25,038 bases of DNA from Proteobacteria bacterium UBA1858 (lineage in GTDB: Bacteria > Pseudomonadota > Gammaproteobacteria > UBA4575), in NCBI GenBank assembly GCA_002338385.1, contig DDIE01000002.1, positions 1,243-26,280 on the forward strand, written 5' to 3'. Below the pieces are notes generated by a model. It ran no database searches and was not told the origin of the DNA. It was given only the letters and a program-made list of their open reading frames with translations. Each line of letters opens with the position of its first letter. Position 1 is the first letter of the stretch. Below are positions 14,496 to 23,477 of the stretch, in pieces. The position numbers and the translations under genes are program-made.

Positions 14496-16625
14496 TTAAT
14501 ACACATAGGTATTATGTTCTTCATAGCCACGAATATTTTGCATCAGTAGTTCATTAATCGAGGACCCCAGAGTGGTCAAACCCTTGAGTGTCCATTGTAC
14601 TTCCAAACTCTTGTTGTAGTCCCCGTCATTATCATTGGTAAACCTGCGTGCTGCCACGCGTAGGTTCCAACAGCAGGTATCGTACTCAATACCAGCCAGT
14701 AAATCTAAATCTCTGTCATCTTTGAAGTCATAATTCCAGCGACCGACTGCACGCCAATTCTGTGTCATCGGGTAAATCAGTGATAGATCCGATTGCGAGA
14801 AGTCATCGCGTCGGAAGCGATGGCCTAAATTGACAATCAGATTGTCAGAGGACTGGTAGCGCAGATTGATATTAGTGCGATTAAATTCTTCGGTTTGGGT
14901 GTCCCATAAAACGGCTGAGATTGCCTGCCAACGATCATTGAAATTAATTGCCAGCTCGGCGGCGAGGTCTGAATTATTGTCCCCGCTGACTTCATCATCA
15001 TCTTTGAGAGTGACTTCATTTTGATCGAAGTAAAAAATAGTCCCTAGGCTGGCGCGGAATAATTCTCGGCCTGTTAGGTTAGACACGTACCGCGAAGTGA
15101 TTGCGGCAGTCAATTGATTGGCATCAGCGATACGGTCAGCATTGCTGTAGCGGTCAGTCCTGAATAGTTGCCGAAAGCTGAACTCATATTCACCCGTATC
15201 AAACAATGGAATGTCGTCATGCTCACGGTGTGGCGTGTAGAGATAAAATAATCTCGGCTCAAGTGTTTGACGATAGTCTGCTGAGGCTGCATGGCGCTCA
15301 AAAACAAGACCACTATCCAGAGAGACACTTGGCACACTACGCACCGGTGTCTCATCGCCAGTGGTGCCGGATAAGTCATAGCGTGTATGACTGAAGCGCA
15401 GCGCTGGTGTGAAATGGGAATAAGCCGTTCTAAATGGGCGCGATAATTCGCTGAATAAATGCGTGCGGTTACCATCGACTTTGTCATCATGATCGAAGGC
15501 AACCCACTCGCTGGAAGTATTCAGTTCAAATCCTGCTGGCAGATTAGCATAGCTGTTACGCAGCTGTATTTGCGGCAGTCGTTTATACGGATCATTGTTC
15601 GCGTTATGCTCGCTATCGACGATCTGATACTGTTGCATGCGCACAAATCCTGTCCACTGCCCGCCCCACAAGCTGCCGTTGTATCCCAGTTCACCGCGTC
15701 GCTCCAAACGCTGGGTGCTACTCAATCCGATCGAGTCACTGAGATCTTCAAAATACTCATCATCAGAGACCTTGTTGTATATCATGTTGCTATAAAAGCC
15801 GTGGCCAAATGCATGTCGATGTCGGAATGAAATCAAATAGCGCTCATCGTCATAATCACTGTCGTCCAGAAATTGGAGGTGTGTTTGGGCGCTGCTGTCG
15901 GGGTTGATGTAGCGTCCAGTGAAGCTCAATTGAGTGCCTCGTTTAGATAAGTAACGTGGCGCAATCAGGGCATCTTTGTTGGCTGCGATGTTCCAATAAA
16001 AAGGGGTTTCAAATTCGGTACCTGAGGAGCTGCTGCGTCCGAGCTCAGGGGTTAAAAAACCAGTTTTGCGTTTATCATTGAGTGGGAAACTTAACCAAGG
16101 GCTATAAAACACTGGCACACCCATAAACCGACCCGTCACATTGCGTGACGTACCAACCCCTGCGTTCAGGTCCAGCGTGGTATGCTTGGCACTCATTTCC
16201 CATGATCTTTGCGAGAAGTCACAGGTTGAGTAGGTTGCCTCGTCCATTTCGATCACGTTCTTGGCAACTCGTCTAGCCGTTTTGGCAATACCGCTACCTT
16301 GGGTGGAGTGATACCAGTAGGTGACATCGTCAGCTGTGCCCTCATCTTTAACTGTGCTTATCTCGGCTTGACTGGCGGTGAAATCAAGTTCGGGGTCGAG
16401 CACTAGCACATTACCCGTGGCGATGGCTTGGTCATGTTTTTCAGAATACTGTACACGATCAGCGTAAACCTCTTGTGCATCTCGAAATAGGTGTACACGG
16501 TCATCCCCATCGGTAACATGGTTAACTTGTGTATGATCTCCACATTGTTTGAAGCGCTGATCCTGAGCTATCGATAAATCACTCAGAATAAGTAGGTTAA
16601 ATAATATGAGTGCACGAATCAGCAT
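14496..16625 (-). CDS. lptD: LPS-assembly protein LptD
   Basis: LptD is the outer-membrane beta-barrel that, with the lipoprotein LptE, inserts lipopolysaccharide into the outer leaflet. The protein has 709 residues: signal peptide (1-20, ending SIA), an OstA/jellyroll N-terminal domain (about 35-170) and a large barrel with alternating aromatic strands. The cysteines needed for the inter-domain disulfides are present: C28, C135 and the adjacent pair C651-C652 in YDTCCWNLR. It is shorter than E. coli LptD (784), mainly through shorter loops, as in many other gammaproteobacteria. SurA, which it needs for folding, is encoded immediately downstream. The divergent efflux operon starts about 95 bases away. 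No clear promoter or strong ribosome site was identified in that gap. Confidence 0.95.
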   Translation of the reverse strand: MLIRALILFNLLILSDLSIAQDQRFKQCGDHTQVNHVTDGDDRVHLFRDAQEVYADRVQYSEKHDQAIATGNVLVLDPELDFTASQAEISTVKDEGTADDVTYWYHSTQGSGIAKTARRVAKNVIEMDEATYSTCDFSQRSWEMSAKHTTLDLNAGVGTSRNVTGRFMGVPVFYSPWLSFPLNDKRKTGFLTPELGRSSSSGTEFETPFYWNIAANKDALIAPRYLSKRGTQLSFTGRYINPDSSAQTHLQFLDDSDYDDERYLISFRHRHAFGHGFYSNMIYNKVSDDEYFEDLSDSIGLSSTQRLERRGELGYNGSLWGGQWTGFVRMQQYQIVDSEHNANNDPYKRLPQIQLRNSYANLPAGFELNTSSEWVAFDHDDKVDGNRTHLFSELSRPFRTAYSHFTPALRFSHTRYDLSGTTGDETPVRSVPSVSLDSGLVFERHAASADYRQTLEPRLFYLYTPHREHDDIPLFDTGEYEFSFRQLFRTDRYSNADRIADANQLTAAITSRYVSNLTGRELFRASLGTIFYFDQNEVTLKDDDEVSGDNNSDLAAELAINFNDRWQAISAVLWDTQTEEFNRTNINLRYQSSDNLIVNLGHRFRRDDFSQSDLSLIYPMTQNWRAVGRWNYDFKDDRDLDLLAGIEYDTCCWNLRVAARRFTNDNDGDYNKSLEVQWTLKGLTTLGSSINELLMQNIRGYEEHNTYVY

Positions 16626-16719
16626 CTTGAGGGTATTTTTTGTGATTTAGTGTGTCTTAAGTGAACAATATTATTATGTGTTATTTGGCGATGTGAGATC
16701 GCGTGTTGTGGAGCATAAG

Positions 16720-17910
16720 GTGATTAGTATAAAGCATAACGATCAGAAAGGTGCAGCTATCAGCAGCTTTAGGCTGTCTTTGCTCATTATTTCTGGCACG
16801 GCATTAATTCTGTGGTACCTGATCTGGAGTAAGCCGGAACCAGAGGTAGATTTACAGGAAATCGCACCACTTAAGGTGATCACTACGCAAGTCATGGTGA
16901 GGGATATTTCGCCCTACGAGCGAGTCACCGGTCGTCTCCAGCCCACCAAAACCGCCAAACTACGCTTCCAAGTTGCCGGCGTTGTGCTGCGACGTGAGAT
17001 CGAGCCTGGTTATCGGGTCGAACAGGGGCAGGCATTACTGGCACTGGATGCGCGCGACTATCGCGATGAGCTCATCCAGTGTGAAGCAGCGTTGCTTATC
17101 GAACAACAGACTCAGGCAAGAGATCGCCAGCTGTTGCAGTTGGCAAGCAAGAATCTTGCTCTGCAAGAGCAGGAATTGAACCGCATTGAGCAAATTGCAG
17201 CCAAGAATTTGATTGCTCAATCCGCGGTCGATAGCGCTAGACAGCAAGTCTTTGATTTGCGTGCCGAGCTGGCTCGACTGCAGGCATCAGATACGATGTC
17301 ACAAGCACGCATCATGCAACAGCAGTCACTTTATGATGTGGCGCAACGTAATCTACAACGTACCACGTTGCGCGCGCCGTTCCCCGGCGTGGTGAATGAA
17401 ATTTATTTTGATCAAGGTGACTACATCAACGCTAATGAAATTGCCTTGAGTATGATTGACACGGCTCAGCTGGATGTGCAGTTGGATGTGCGTGGCGAGC
17501 TGCTGCAGGCATTAAATCTGGATCAGAGTGTGCAAGTAATTGCTGGCGGAACCCAGCTCACGGGTAAGGTGGTGGCACTCCAATCTGATCCTGACCCAGA
17601 CACTAACACTCATCAACTTCGCGTGCGTGTTGCCGGACAGGGTCTGTATGCAGGCGAACTGGCCAGCGCAAATATTCCATTAGCCACGCAGAAATCCGCT
17701 TTGGTTATTCCAGTGACTGCGGTGTTGAATCAATACGGTGGCAGCTATGTGTACACCATGGATGGCAATCGTGTCACTAGGCAGGAGGTTAACTTAGGTA
17801 AGCGCGTCGAAGATGACTACATCGTGCTGCATGGCTTGCACCACGATCAAGTAATTGTTGCACGTGATGTTGTCTCCTTGAGCGACCAACAAATTGTGCT
17901 AGTTGAATAA
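16720..17910 (+). CDS. RND efflux periplasmic adaptor (membrane fusion protein)
   Basis: A 396-residue adaptor that links an inner-membrane RND pump to an outer-membrane channel. I prefer the GTG at 16720 because GGAG lies six bases upstream; an in-frame GTG at 16678 has no such signal. One N-terminal membrane anchor (about LSLLIISGTALILWYLIW) is followed by the first half of the lipoyl domain (GRLQPTKTAKLRFQVAGVV), a helical hairpin rich in Gln/Leu/Glu (about residues 115-200), the second lipoyl half (LRAPFPGVVNEIYFDQGDYI), and beta-barrel and membrane-proximal domains with VIPVTAVLNQYGGSYVY. Its TAA stop overlaps the pump's ATG by one base, so they are translationally coupled. Substrate cannot be deduced. 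Confidence 0.9.
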   Translation: MISIKHNDQKGAAISSFRLSLLIISGTALILWYLIWSKPEPEVDLQEIAPLKVITTQVMVRDISPYERVTGRLQPTKTAKLRFQVAGVVLRREIEPGYRVEQGQALLALDARDYRDELIQCEAALLIEQQTQARDRQLLQLASKNLALQEQELNRIEQIAAKNLIAQSAVDSARQQVFDLRAELARLQASDTMSQARIMQQQSLYDVAQRNLQRTTLRAPFPGVVNEIYFDQGDYINANEIALSMIDTAQLDVQLDVRGELLQALNLDQSVQVIAGGTQLTGKVVALQSDPDPDTNTHQLRVRVAGQGLYAGELASANIPLATQKSALVIPVTAVLNQYGGSYVYTMDGNRVTRQEVNLGKRVEDDYIVLHGLHHDQVIVARDVVSLSDQQIVLVE

Positions 17911-20900
17911 TGAAATTAATTCAGTTTTCCATTCGCAACGGCCTAGTTGTCAATCTATTTTTAGTGCTCATTATCATTGCGGGTTTTATGTCCTGGGGGA
18001 ATATGCCGCAGGAGATTTTCCCGACGGTAGATTTGGATCGAGTCAGGATATCAACTGTCTATGAGGGCGCACCACCTGAGGAGGTCGAGCGTCAGATTAC
18101 AGTCGTTATTGAAGAAGAAATAGAAAATCTGCCAGATATCGACGTGATCTCCTCCGATAGCTCTGAAGGTTTATCCAAGGTTGAAATAAAGCTCAAAGCG
18201 AATACTGATATCGATGATTTTCTCAGGGAAGTGCGCTCGGTGCTGGACGCTACCGATGATCTGCCTGAGTTAGCTGAGACGCCAGAAGTGAGTCGACTGA
18301 AAACGCGCTTCCCGGTAATTAGTATGAGTCTGTATGGTGATATTCCGTCTGGCCTACTATTTGAAACTGCCGAAGATGTGCGTAGAGATTTGTTAGCAAT
18401 GCCCGGCGTAGCTAGTGTCGGTGTGGCGGGTGATCGTGATTGGGAACTATGGATTGTGGTTGATCCGCATGCTATGGCAGCGCGTAATGTGTCGCTGGAT
18501 AGTGTGACTAAAACACTCACTGAAAATTTAGAAGACCTGCCAGGTGGGTCGCTGAAAGCAAGCGAAGGCGATATTTTATTACGTGGTATCGGTGTGGCGC
18601 CGGATGTCGAATCGATCAAGTCATTGGTGCTGCGCAGTCAACGCAATGCCGGGCAGCTGGTGTTGTCCGAGATAGCGGATGTGCAACTGCGCCTGGAAGA
18701 AGTCAAAACGATAGGGCGCTTCAATGGCGCGCCTTCGGTTAATCTCACTGTGACTAAAACAGCCGACGCCTCAACTATTGATGTCGCCGCGCTGGTCAAG
18801 CAGTACGCTCGAGATCAGGCTCAATATTTACCAACTGGCTTGCAGGCAGGTTTATTCAGTGATTTGTCAGTCGCAGTTAAAACGCGTCTCGATACGGTAC
18901 GATCATCGGGTGTGATTGGATTGGTGTTAGTGCTGATCTCCCTCTATCTATTTTTGAATTTCAGGATTGCCTTAATTACTGCATTAGGTATTCCAGTCTC
19001 TTTTCTGGTCGCGATAATTCTTATTCATTATCTCGGCTACAGTATTAATATGGTCTCTCTGTTTGCATTCCTGATTGCTCTGGGCATGATTGTTGATGAT
19101 GCCATCATCGTGACAGAAAATATTTATCGTCATCTGGAAGATGGTATGGAAAGAACGCAGGCCGCGTTAACGGGTGCCAAAGAAGTATTCTGGCCTGTAG
19201 TCGCCTCAACCTGCACAACCATTGCCGCCTTTATCCCCATGTTTGGTGTCAGTGGTACTCTGGGTAAGTTCATTGAGGTGATCCCGGTGGTGGTGAGTGC
19301 GGCTTTGATTGGCTCGTTGATCGAGGCCTTCGTGATTTTGCCATCACACTCGGCTGATATATTGCGGGTGCAAAAAAAGCGTGTTCAGCGTCCATTCTGG
19401 TCTAAGGCGCTCGAGAAATATTTAAGCACTTTAAGATGGGCATTGAGTCATCGCTACGTGGTATCCATTTTGACCTTGGCCGTATTATCCATTGTCTTAA
19501 CGTATGCTCAGACACGCCTGCCTTATAATCAATTTGGTAACGTCGAGATTGGTCAGTTTCTGGTGAATATTGAGGCGCCCAACACCTACAGTATCGAGGA
19601 TTCGAAGCAGCTGGCGTTGGCGATTGAAAAACAAATCATGACAGCAGTCGACGCTGATGAACTGGACACAATGTTGACTAATGTCGGGGTGATTCTTGTT
19701 GACTTCAATCGTTTTAAAATGGGCAGTCAATACATCCAGTTATCAATAGACTTGCAAAAAGCTGCACCTAAGGGATTCATAGAGCGCTATGTTTCACCAC
19801 TTATGAATTTACGTTTCGACGAGGCGGGTAGTCGTCAACGTAGCACTGAGGAGATCATTCAAGTCATACGGGCTGAGCTTCAAAGCATCGCGGGTGTGCA
19901 ACGATTTTCTATTTTACGTCCACAGGGTGGCCCAGCGGGTTCAGATATTGAAGTCGGTGTATCCGGTAAAGATATCGACCAGTTGATACAGTCATCCTCT
20001 GAGATCAGCCAATTCCTCAAACGTGTGCCTGGGGTCAGAGATGTCAGCCAGGATTTAGAGCCTGGCAAACTGGAATATCAATATGTGCTCAACGAACGGG
20101 GGCGTCAGCTGGGCCTGACACAGACAGATTTAGCTAATGCAGTGCGCATCGGTTTTGTTGGCCTGGAAGTGACCCATGTGAATTGGCAACAAGATCGTTA
20201 TCCGGTGCGCGTTATTTATCCTCAGGCATTACGCGAGGATAGCGCAGGTTTGGCTCAGTTGCCGATCACCCTTGCGACCGGACGCACGATTTATCTCGGC
20301 GAAGTAGCCGATCTATCCCTGCAGCGCGGGCTGGGCACCATTTTGCGCAGAGATGCGCAGAGACTGGCAATAGTGACTGCGGAAGTTGATCTTGAGCAGA
20401 CTACGCCGCTGGAAGTGAATAAGCTCATCGAAATAGAATTTGCTGACCTTACCCGGCCAGGCAGTCCGATTGAATTATTATTCCTGGGTGAAAAGAAAGA
20501 GGCTAATGACTCTTTTAATGACATGTTCAACGCTCTGATCATCGCCCTGGCCATAATATTTTTCATTCTAGCTGCCTTGTTTAAATCACTGCTTGATCCT
20601 TTTGTGATTATGCTGGCGATACCCTTTGCTATTGTCGGAGTCATTATCGGACATATGATATTTGGTTATAACCTGCAATTTTTATCCATGATTGGATTTT
20701 TAGCTTTGACTGGAATCGTCGTCAATGACTCGCTAATCCTGATCGATTTTGCCAAAAAACGTCGTCAACAGGGTCTCGATTGTCTGGCGGCCTTAATGGA
20801 TGCGGGTCGTGTTCGGATACGCCCGATTCTGTTGACTACCGTGACCACCTTCTTGGGTATTTCGCCATTAATCTTTTTCGCTAGTGGGCAAACAGCATTC

Positions 20901-21044
20901 TTATCCCCGATGGCTGTGAGTCTTGGTTTTGGCCTAGTATTCGCAACCGTCTTAATCCTCGTGGTGGTGCCATGCTTCTATATGGTGGCAGATGATTTAC
21001 GTAATGTGACCCGTGCACGTCTATCGATGCTTAAAACTGATTGA
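17910..21044 (+). CDS. RND-family efflux pump, inner-membrane permease subunit
   Basis: A 1044-residue proton-driven exporter of the AcrB/HAE1-like group with about twelve membrane spans and two large periplasmic loops. The paired aspartates of the proton relay are D396-D397 in GMIVDDAIIVTENI. At the place of AcrB Lys940, the motif GIVVNDSLILIDFAK has Asn939 instead, as in a recognised branch of RND pumps that lacks this lysine. The N-terminus (RNGLVVNLFLVLIII, then MPQEIFPTVDLDRV) also fits that branch. Only the adaptor gene is linked; no TolC-like channel or regulator gene is nearby. Metabolites, envelope lipids or drugs are all possible substrates. Confidence 0.93.
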   Translation: MKLIQFSIRNGLVVNLFLVLIIIAGFMSWGNMPQEIFPTVDLDRVRISTVYEGAPPEEVERQITVVIEEEIENLPDIDVISSDSSEGLSKVEIKLKANTDIDDFLREVRSVLDATDDLPELAETPEVSRLKTRFPVISMSLYGDIPSGLLFETAEDVRRDLLAMPGVASVGVAGDRDWELWIVVDPHAMAARNVSLDSVTKTLTENLEDLPGGSLKASEGDILLRGIGVAPDVESIKSLVLRSQRNAGQLVLSEIADVQLRLEEVKTIGRFNGAPSVNLTVTKTADASTIDVAALVKQYARDQAQYLPTGLQAGLFSDLSVAVKTRLDTVRSSGVIGLVLVLISLYLFLNFRIALITALGIPVSFLVAIILIHYLGYSINMVSLFAFLIALGMIVDDAIIVTENIYRHLEDGMERTQAALTGAKEVFWPVVASTCTTIAAFIPMFGVSGTLGKFIEVIPVVVSAALIGSLIEAFVILPSHSADILRVQKKRVQRPFWSKALEKYLSTLRWALSHRYVVSILTLAVLSIVLTYAQTRLPYNQFGNVEIGQFLVNIEAPNTYSIEDSKQLALAIEKQIMTAVDADELDTMLTNVGVILVDFNRFKMGSQYIQLSIDLQKAAPKGFIERYVSPLMNLRFDEAGSRQRSTEEIIQVIRAELQSIAGVQRFSILRPQGGPAGSDIEVGVSGKDIDQLIQSSSEISQFLKRVPGVRDVSQDLEPGKLEYQYVLNERGRQLGLTQTDLANAVRIGFVGLEVTHVNWQQDRYPVRVIYPQALREDSAGLAQLPITLATGRTIYLGEVADLSLQRGLGTILRRDAQRLAIVTAEVDLEQTTPLEVNKLIEIEFADLTRPGSPIELLFLGEKKEANDSFNDMFNALIIALAIIFFILAALFKSLLDPFVIMLAIPFAIVGVIIGHMIFGYNLQFLSMIGFLALTGIVVNDSLILIDFAKKRRQQGLDCLAALMDAGRVRIRPILLTTVTTFLGISPLIFFASGQTAFLSPMAVSLGFGLVFATVLILVVVPCFYMVADDLRNVTRARLSMLKTD

Positions 21045-21060
21045 CTCAAGCTCAGCGTGA

Positions 21061-21089
21061 TTGGTGTACAGCGCTGACATAACTGTTAT
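21061..21089 (+). promoter_or_regulatory. Weak candidate promoter for the ATPase-metA genes
   Basis: TTGGTG at 21061-21066 and TGTTAT at 21084-21089 are separated by 17 bases in the 86-base gap after the RND pump gene. Matches to consensus are only 3 of 6 and 4 of 6, so this is a suggestion rather than a call. Confidence 0.22.
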
Positions 21090-21130
21090 TATCTGGCGCT
21101 GAACTGTAGACAGTAAAAGCGCTTATCCCG

Positions 21131-21970
21131 ATGAAAACTACCGCCCAAGAATTTAGGCTCAGTGAGCATAAATCCATTACTCTGCTGGGTATGTCAGGTG
21201 TGGGTAAAACTACCCTGGCTAATAAATTAGATAACCAACAGTGGTTTCATTACTCAGGCGACTATCGGATTGGTACTAAATATTTGGAAGAGCCGATTCT
21301 GGATAATATTAAAGCCAAAGCCATGCACGTGGATTTCCTGGCTGATTTATTACGTTCTGACTCTATCTACATATGCAATAACATCACGGTCAATAATCTT
21401 GAGCCAGTATCCACTTTCCTCGGTAAGTTAGGTAATCCTAAATTAGACGGTTTGGAGATTAAGGAATTCATCAAACGCCAACGTCTGCATCGTCAGGCAG
21501 AAATATATGCCATGCTTGATGTGCCAGAGTTTATGAAAAAGGCACAAGATATTTACGGCTACCCTAATTTCCTGAATGATGCCGGTGGGAGTTTATGTGA
21601 GCTTGATGATGAGGAGGTGTTTCAGGTTTTATCGGATCACACATTAATACTCTATATCCGTGCCAATCACGTGCATGAAGAGTTATTATGTGAGCGTGCA
21701 GTCACTGCTCCCAAGCCACTGTACTTTCAAGAACAATTTCTAAACGACCATATTGAGCTCTTCTTGCGACAGAATAATCTTAATGCAATAGAAGAGATTG
21801 TCCCCGATGACTTCAACAGTTGGGTATTCCCTAAATTGTTGGAGCATCGTAAACCACTCTATGAATCTTTGGCGCAACGCTATGGCTATAGCGTTGATCT
21901 GGAAGATATCCAAAATGTGCGTGATCAAAAAGACTTTATTGACTTGATCTGTCAGTCGATCGACAAGTAA
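21131..21970 (+). CDS. Uncharacterised P-loop ATPase preceding the MetA homologue
   Basis: A 279-residue cytoplasmic protein with a clear Walker A motif, GMSGVGKT at residues 20-27, preceded by a short beta strand (SITLL). No textbook Walker B is obvious; the stretch DHTLILYIRAN around residue 170-180 could supply the strand. A Cys-, Asp- and Lys-rich middle (MLDVPEFMKKAQDIYGYPNF) does not suggest a known kinase or transporter. There are no membrane spans or signal peptide. It is followed after 21 bases by a MetA-family gene in the same reading frame, which suggests a functional link to homoserine/methionine metabolism or to that enzyme's regulation, but this is inference from position alone. 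I do not recognise a characterised homologue. Confidence 0.75.
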   Translation: MKTTAQEFRLSEHKSITLLGMSGVGKTTLANKLDNQQWFHYSGDYRIGTKYLEEPILDNIKAKAMHVDFLADLLRSDSIYICNNITVNNLEPVSTFLGKLGNPKLDGLEIKEFIKRQRLHRQAEIYAMLDVPEFMKKAQDIYGYPNFLNDAGGSLCELDDEEVFQVLSDHTLILYIRANHVHEELLCERAVTAPKPLYFQEQFLNDHIELFLRQNNLNAIEEIVPDDFNSWVFPKLLEHRKPLYESLAQRYGYSVDLEDIQNVRDQKDFIDLICQSIDK

Positions 21971-21991
21971 GACATCGTCGGTAGATTTATC

Positions 21992-22981
21992 TTGGCTCTG
22001 GTAAGACATAATGATTTAGCGGTATATGATCGCTTGCTCAGCGAGGGTCTGGCTGTGCTCGCGCCGGAAGCAGTGGATCAGGCCCTTCCCAGCCTCAATA
22101 TTGCGTTCCTTAATATGATGCCTGATGCCGCATTACATGCCACGGAGCGACAATTTTTCCGCTTACTGGGAAGTAATCAGAATATTAATTGTTATATTCA
22201 TCCGTTTCGTCTGGATGTGCTAGCACGTTCCAGCACGGCGCAACACTATCTACAGACACATTACCAACCGCTCAATGAAATCAATCAGCAGCCGTTGGAT
22301 GCGCTGGTTGTTACGGGTGCTAATATTACTCAGGCCACGCTCAGTCATGAGTTGTTTTGGAGTGATTTGGATAAGCTGCTGAACTGGTCGAAACTGCATC
22401 TCAAATCGACCTTATGTTCATGCCTGGCGACCCATGCGGCAATGCAGGTGTACTATGCTGTAGAACGCCGTCATATGGGCGATAAGTGCTGGGGCGTATT
22501 TGAGCATCATCTGCTGCAGCCGCAACATGCGCTGGTTAAGGGTGTGGCGGCGAATATTTTCATGGCGCACTCACGTTATAACGATGTCTCAGCAGAGGAC
22601 TTTGAAAGTAATAATGTCGAGCCCATTATTTGCAGCCCGCGTGCGGGTGTCCAGTTGGCGGCAGAAAAAGATCTCAGCGTGGTTTATTTTCAGGGCCATC
22701 CAGAATACGATGATATAAGCCTGTTGAAAGAGTACAAGCGGGAAGTGATGCGTTATCTCAGTGACGAGCGCAAAGACTATCCGCCGGTACCAGAAAATTA
22801 TTTTGCACCAGAGGCAATGTTATCTGCTGAGCGCTATAAAAATACTCTTCTGGCATCGCCAAAAGCAGCTCAGTTACTCGCACAATTCCCAGAAGCGGTA
22901 TTGCAGCGAGGAATTGTGAATAATTGGCAAGTAACCGCTCAGCAAGTTTTTTCCAACTGGTTAGACTTATTGATTGAGTAG
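21992..22981 (+). CDS. metA: Homoserine O-acyltransferase, MetA family
   Basis: A 329-residue MetA-family (glutamine-amidotransferase-fold) enzyme that acylates L-homoserine, the first committed step of methionine synthesis. The catalytic cysteine is C144 in STLCSCLATHAAM, and the His/Glu partners are H236 and E238 in FQGHPEYD. HHLLQPQHAL and MAHSRYND are further family blocks, and the C-terminal NWQVTAQQVFSNWLDLL matches the E. coli type. The start must be the TTG at 21992: no ATG or GTG lies in frame between the upstream stop and the conserved N-terminus. The residue that selects succinyl- versus acetyl-CoA (Gly or Glu in characterised enzymes, in the TGAP.. loop) is T113 by my alignment, so the acyl donor is uncertain. 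Confidence 0.88.
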   Translation: MALVRHNDLAVYDRLLSEGLAVLAPEAVDQALPSLNIAFLNMMPDAALHATERQFFRLLGSNQNINCYIHPFRLDVLARSSTAQHYLQTHYQPLNEINQQPLDALVVTGANITQATLSHELFWSDLDKLLNWSKLHLKSTLCSCLATHAAMQVYYAVERRHMGDKCWGVFEHHLLQPQHALVKGVAANIFMAHSRYNDVSAEDFESNNVEPIICSPRAGVQLAAEKDLSVVYFQGHPEYDDISLLKEYKREVMRYLSDERKDYPPVPENYFAPEAMLSAERYKNTLLASPKAAQLLAQFPEAVLQRGIVNNWQVTAQQVFSNWLDLLIE

Positions 22982-23020
22982 CTTGATGAGTTAAAATTAT
23001 CCCATACTAGGGTAGAGAGC

Positions 23021-23473
23021 ATGTTGAGTGTAGCAAATGATATAAAACCAACTGTCATCAGGGTACTGTTGCTCAGTCATGTCTGTGTGTGCGCTGCTAC
23101 GGAGGGTTTCGATTACCAGACCCAAATCAACAAGTATCTAGACTGTCAGGCCTTGCAGCATGTGTTGGCAAATATACTCAGTGAAGATGAGCAGAGTTTT
23201 CAAAATAATGAATACTATCTATCTGGTTTAGAATCACGTTTGGTGGCGGACCAGCTAGCGCGTGTTGCGCAAATAGAGCCACAATATGTGCAAGACATCT
23301 ATGCTGCTTATTTGGATGAGTACCGTATGGTATTGGCAGGCAGCCAGGAAAATGCCGAGTATCAGCAATTTCTCACATCATTGCTGGCCCACGTGAAGCG
23401 CTGTTTGGCGCTGAATGAATTGCAGGCAGATATTATTCGCAATGCAAAATCATCCGCAATCATCAGTCAATAA
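23021..23473 (+). CDS. Exported hypothetical protein between metA and mrdA
   Basis: A 150-residue protein I do not recognise. Residues 12-26 (VIRVLLLSHVCVCAA) form a short hydrophobic segment after a basic residue and could be a signal peptide cut near AAT. The remaining part looks all-helical, rich in Gln, Glu, Leu and Tyr, and has two cysteines (C42 and C128) that could form a disulfide in the periplasm. The ribosome site AGAGAG is six or so bases before the ATG. Its stop is only four bases before the mrdA start, so the two are probably co-transcribed. A role connected with the cell wall is possible but rests on position only. Confidence 0.7.
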   Translation: MLSVANDIKPTVIRVLLLSHVCVCAATEGFDYQTQINKYLDCQALQHVLANILSEDEQSFQNNEYYLSGLESRLVADQLARVAQIEPQYVQDIYAAYLDEYRMVLAGSQENAEYQQFLTSLLAHVKRCLALNELQADIIRNAKSSAIISQ

Positions 23474-23477
23474 GTAA

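Noticed and set aside
16626..16719. Sigma-E promoter for lptD in the divergent gap
   Set aside because: GTTCACTT-like bases occur on the minus strand, but no matching -10 at the proper distance was found.
21045..21130. Terminator hairpin after the RND pump gene
   Set aside because: CAGCGCTG-type short palindromes are present, but no stable stem followed by a U-run could be drawn.
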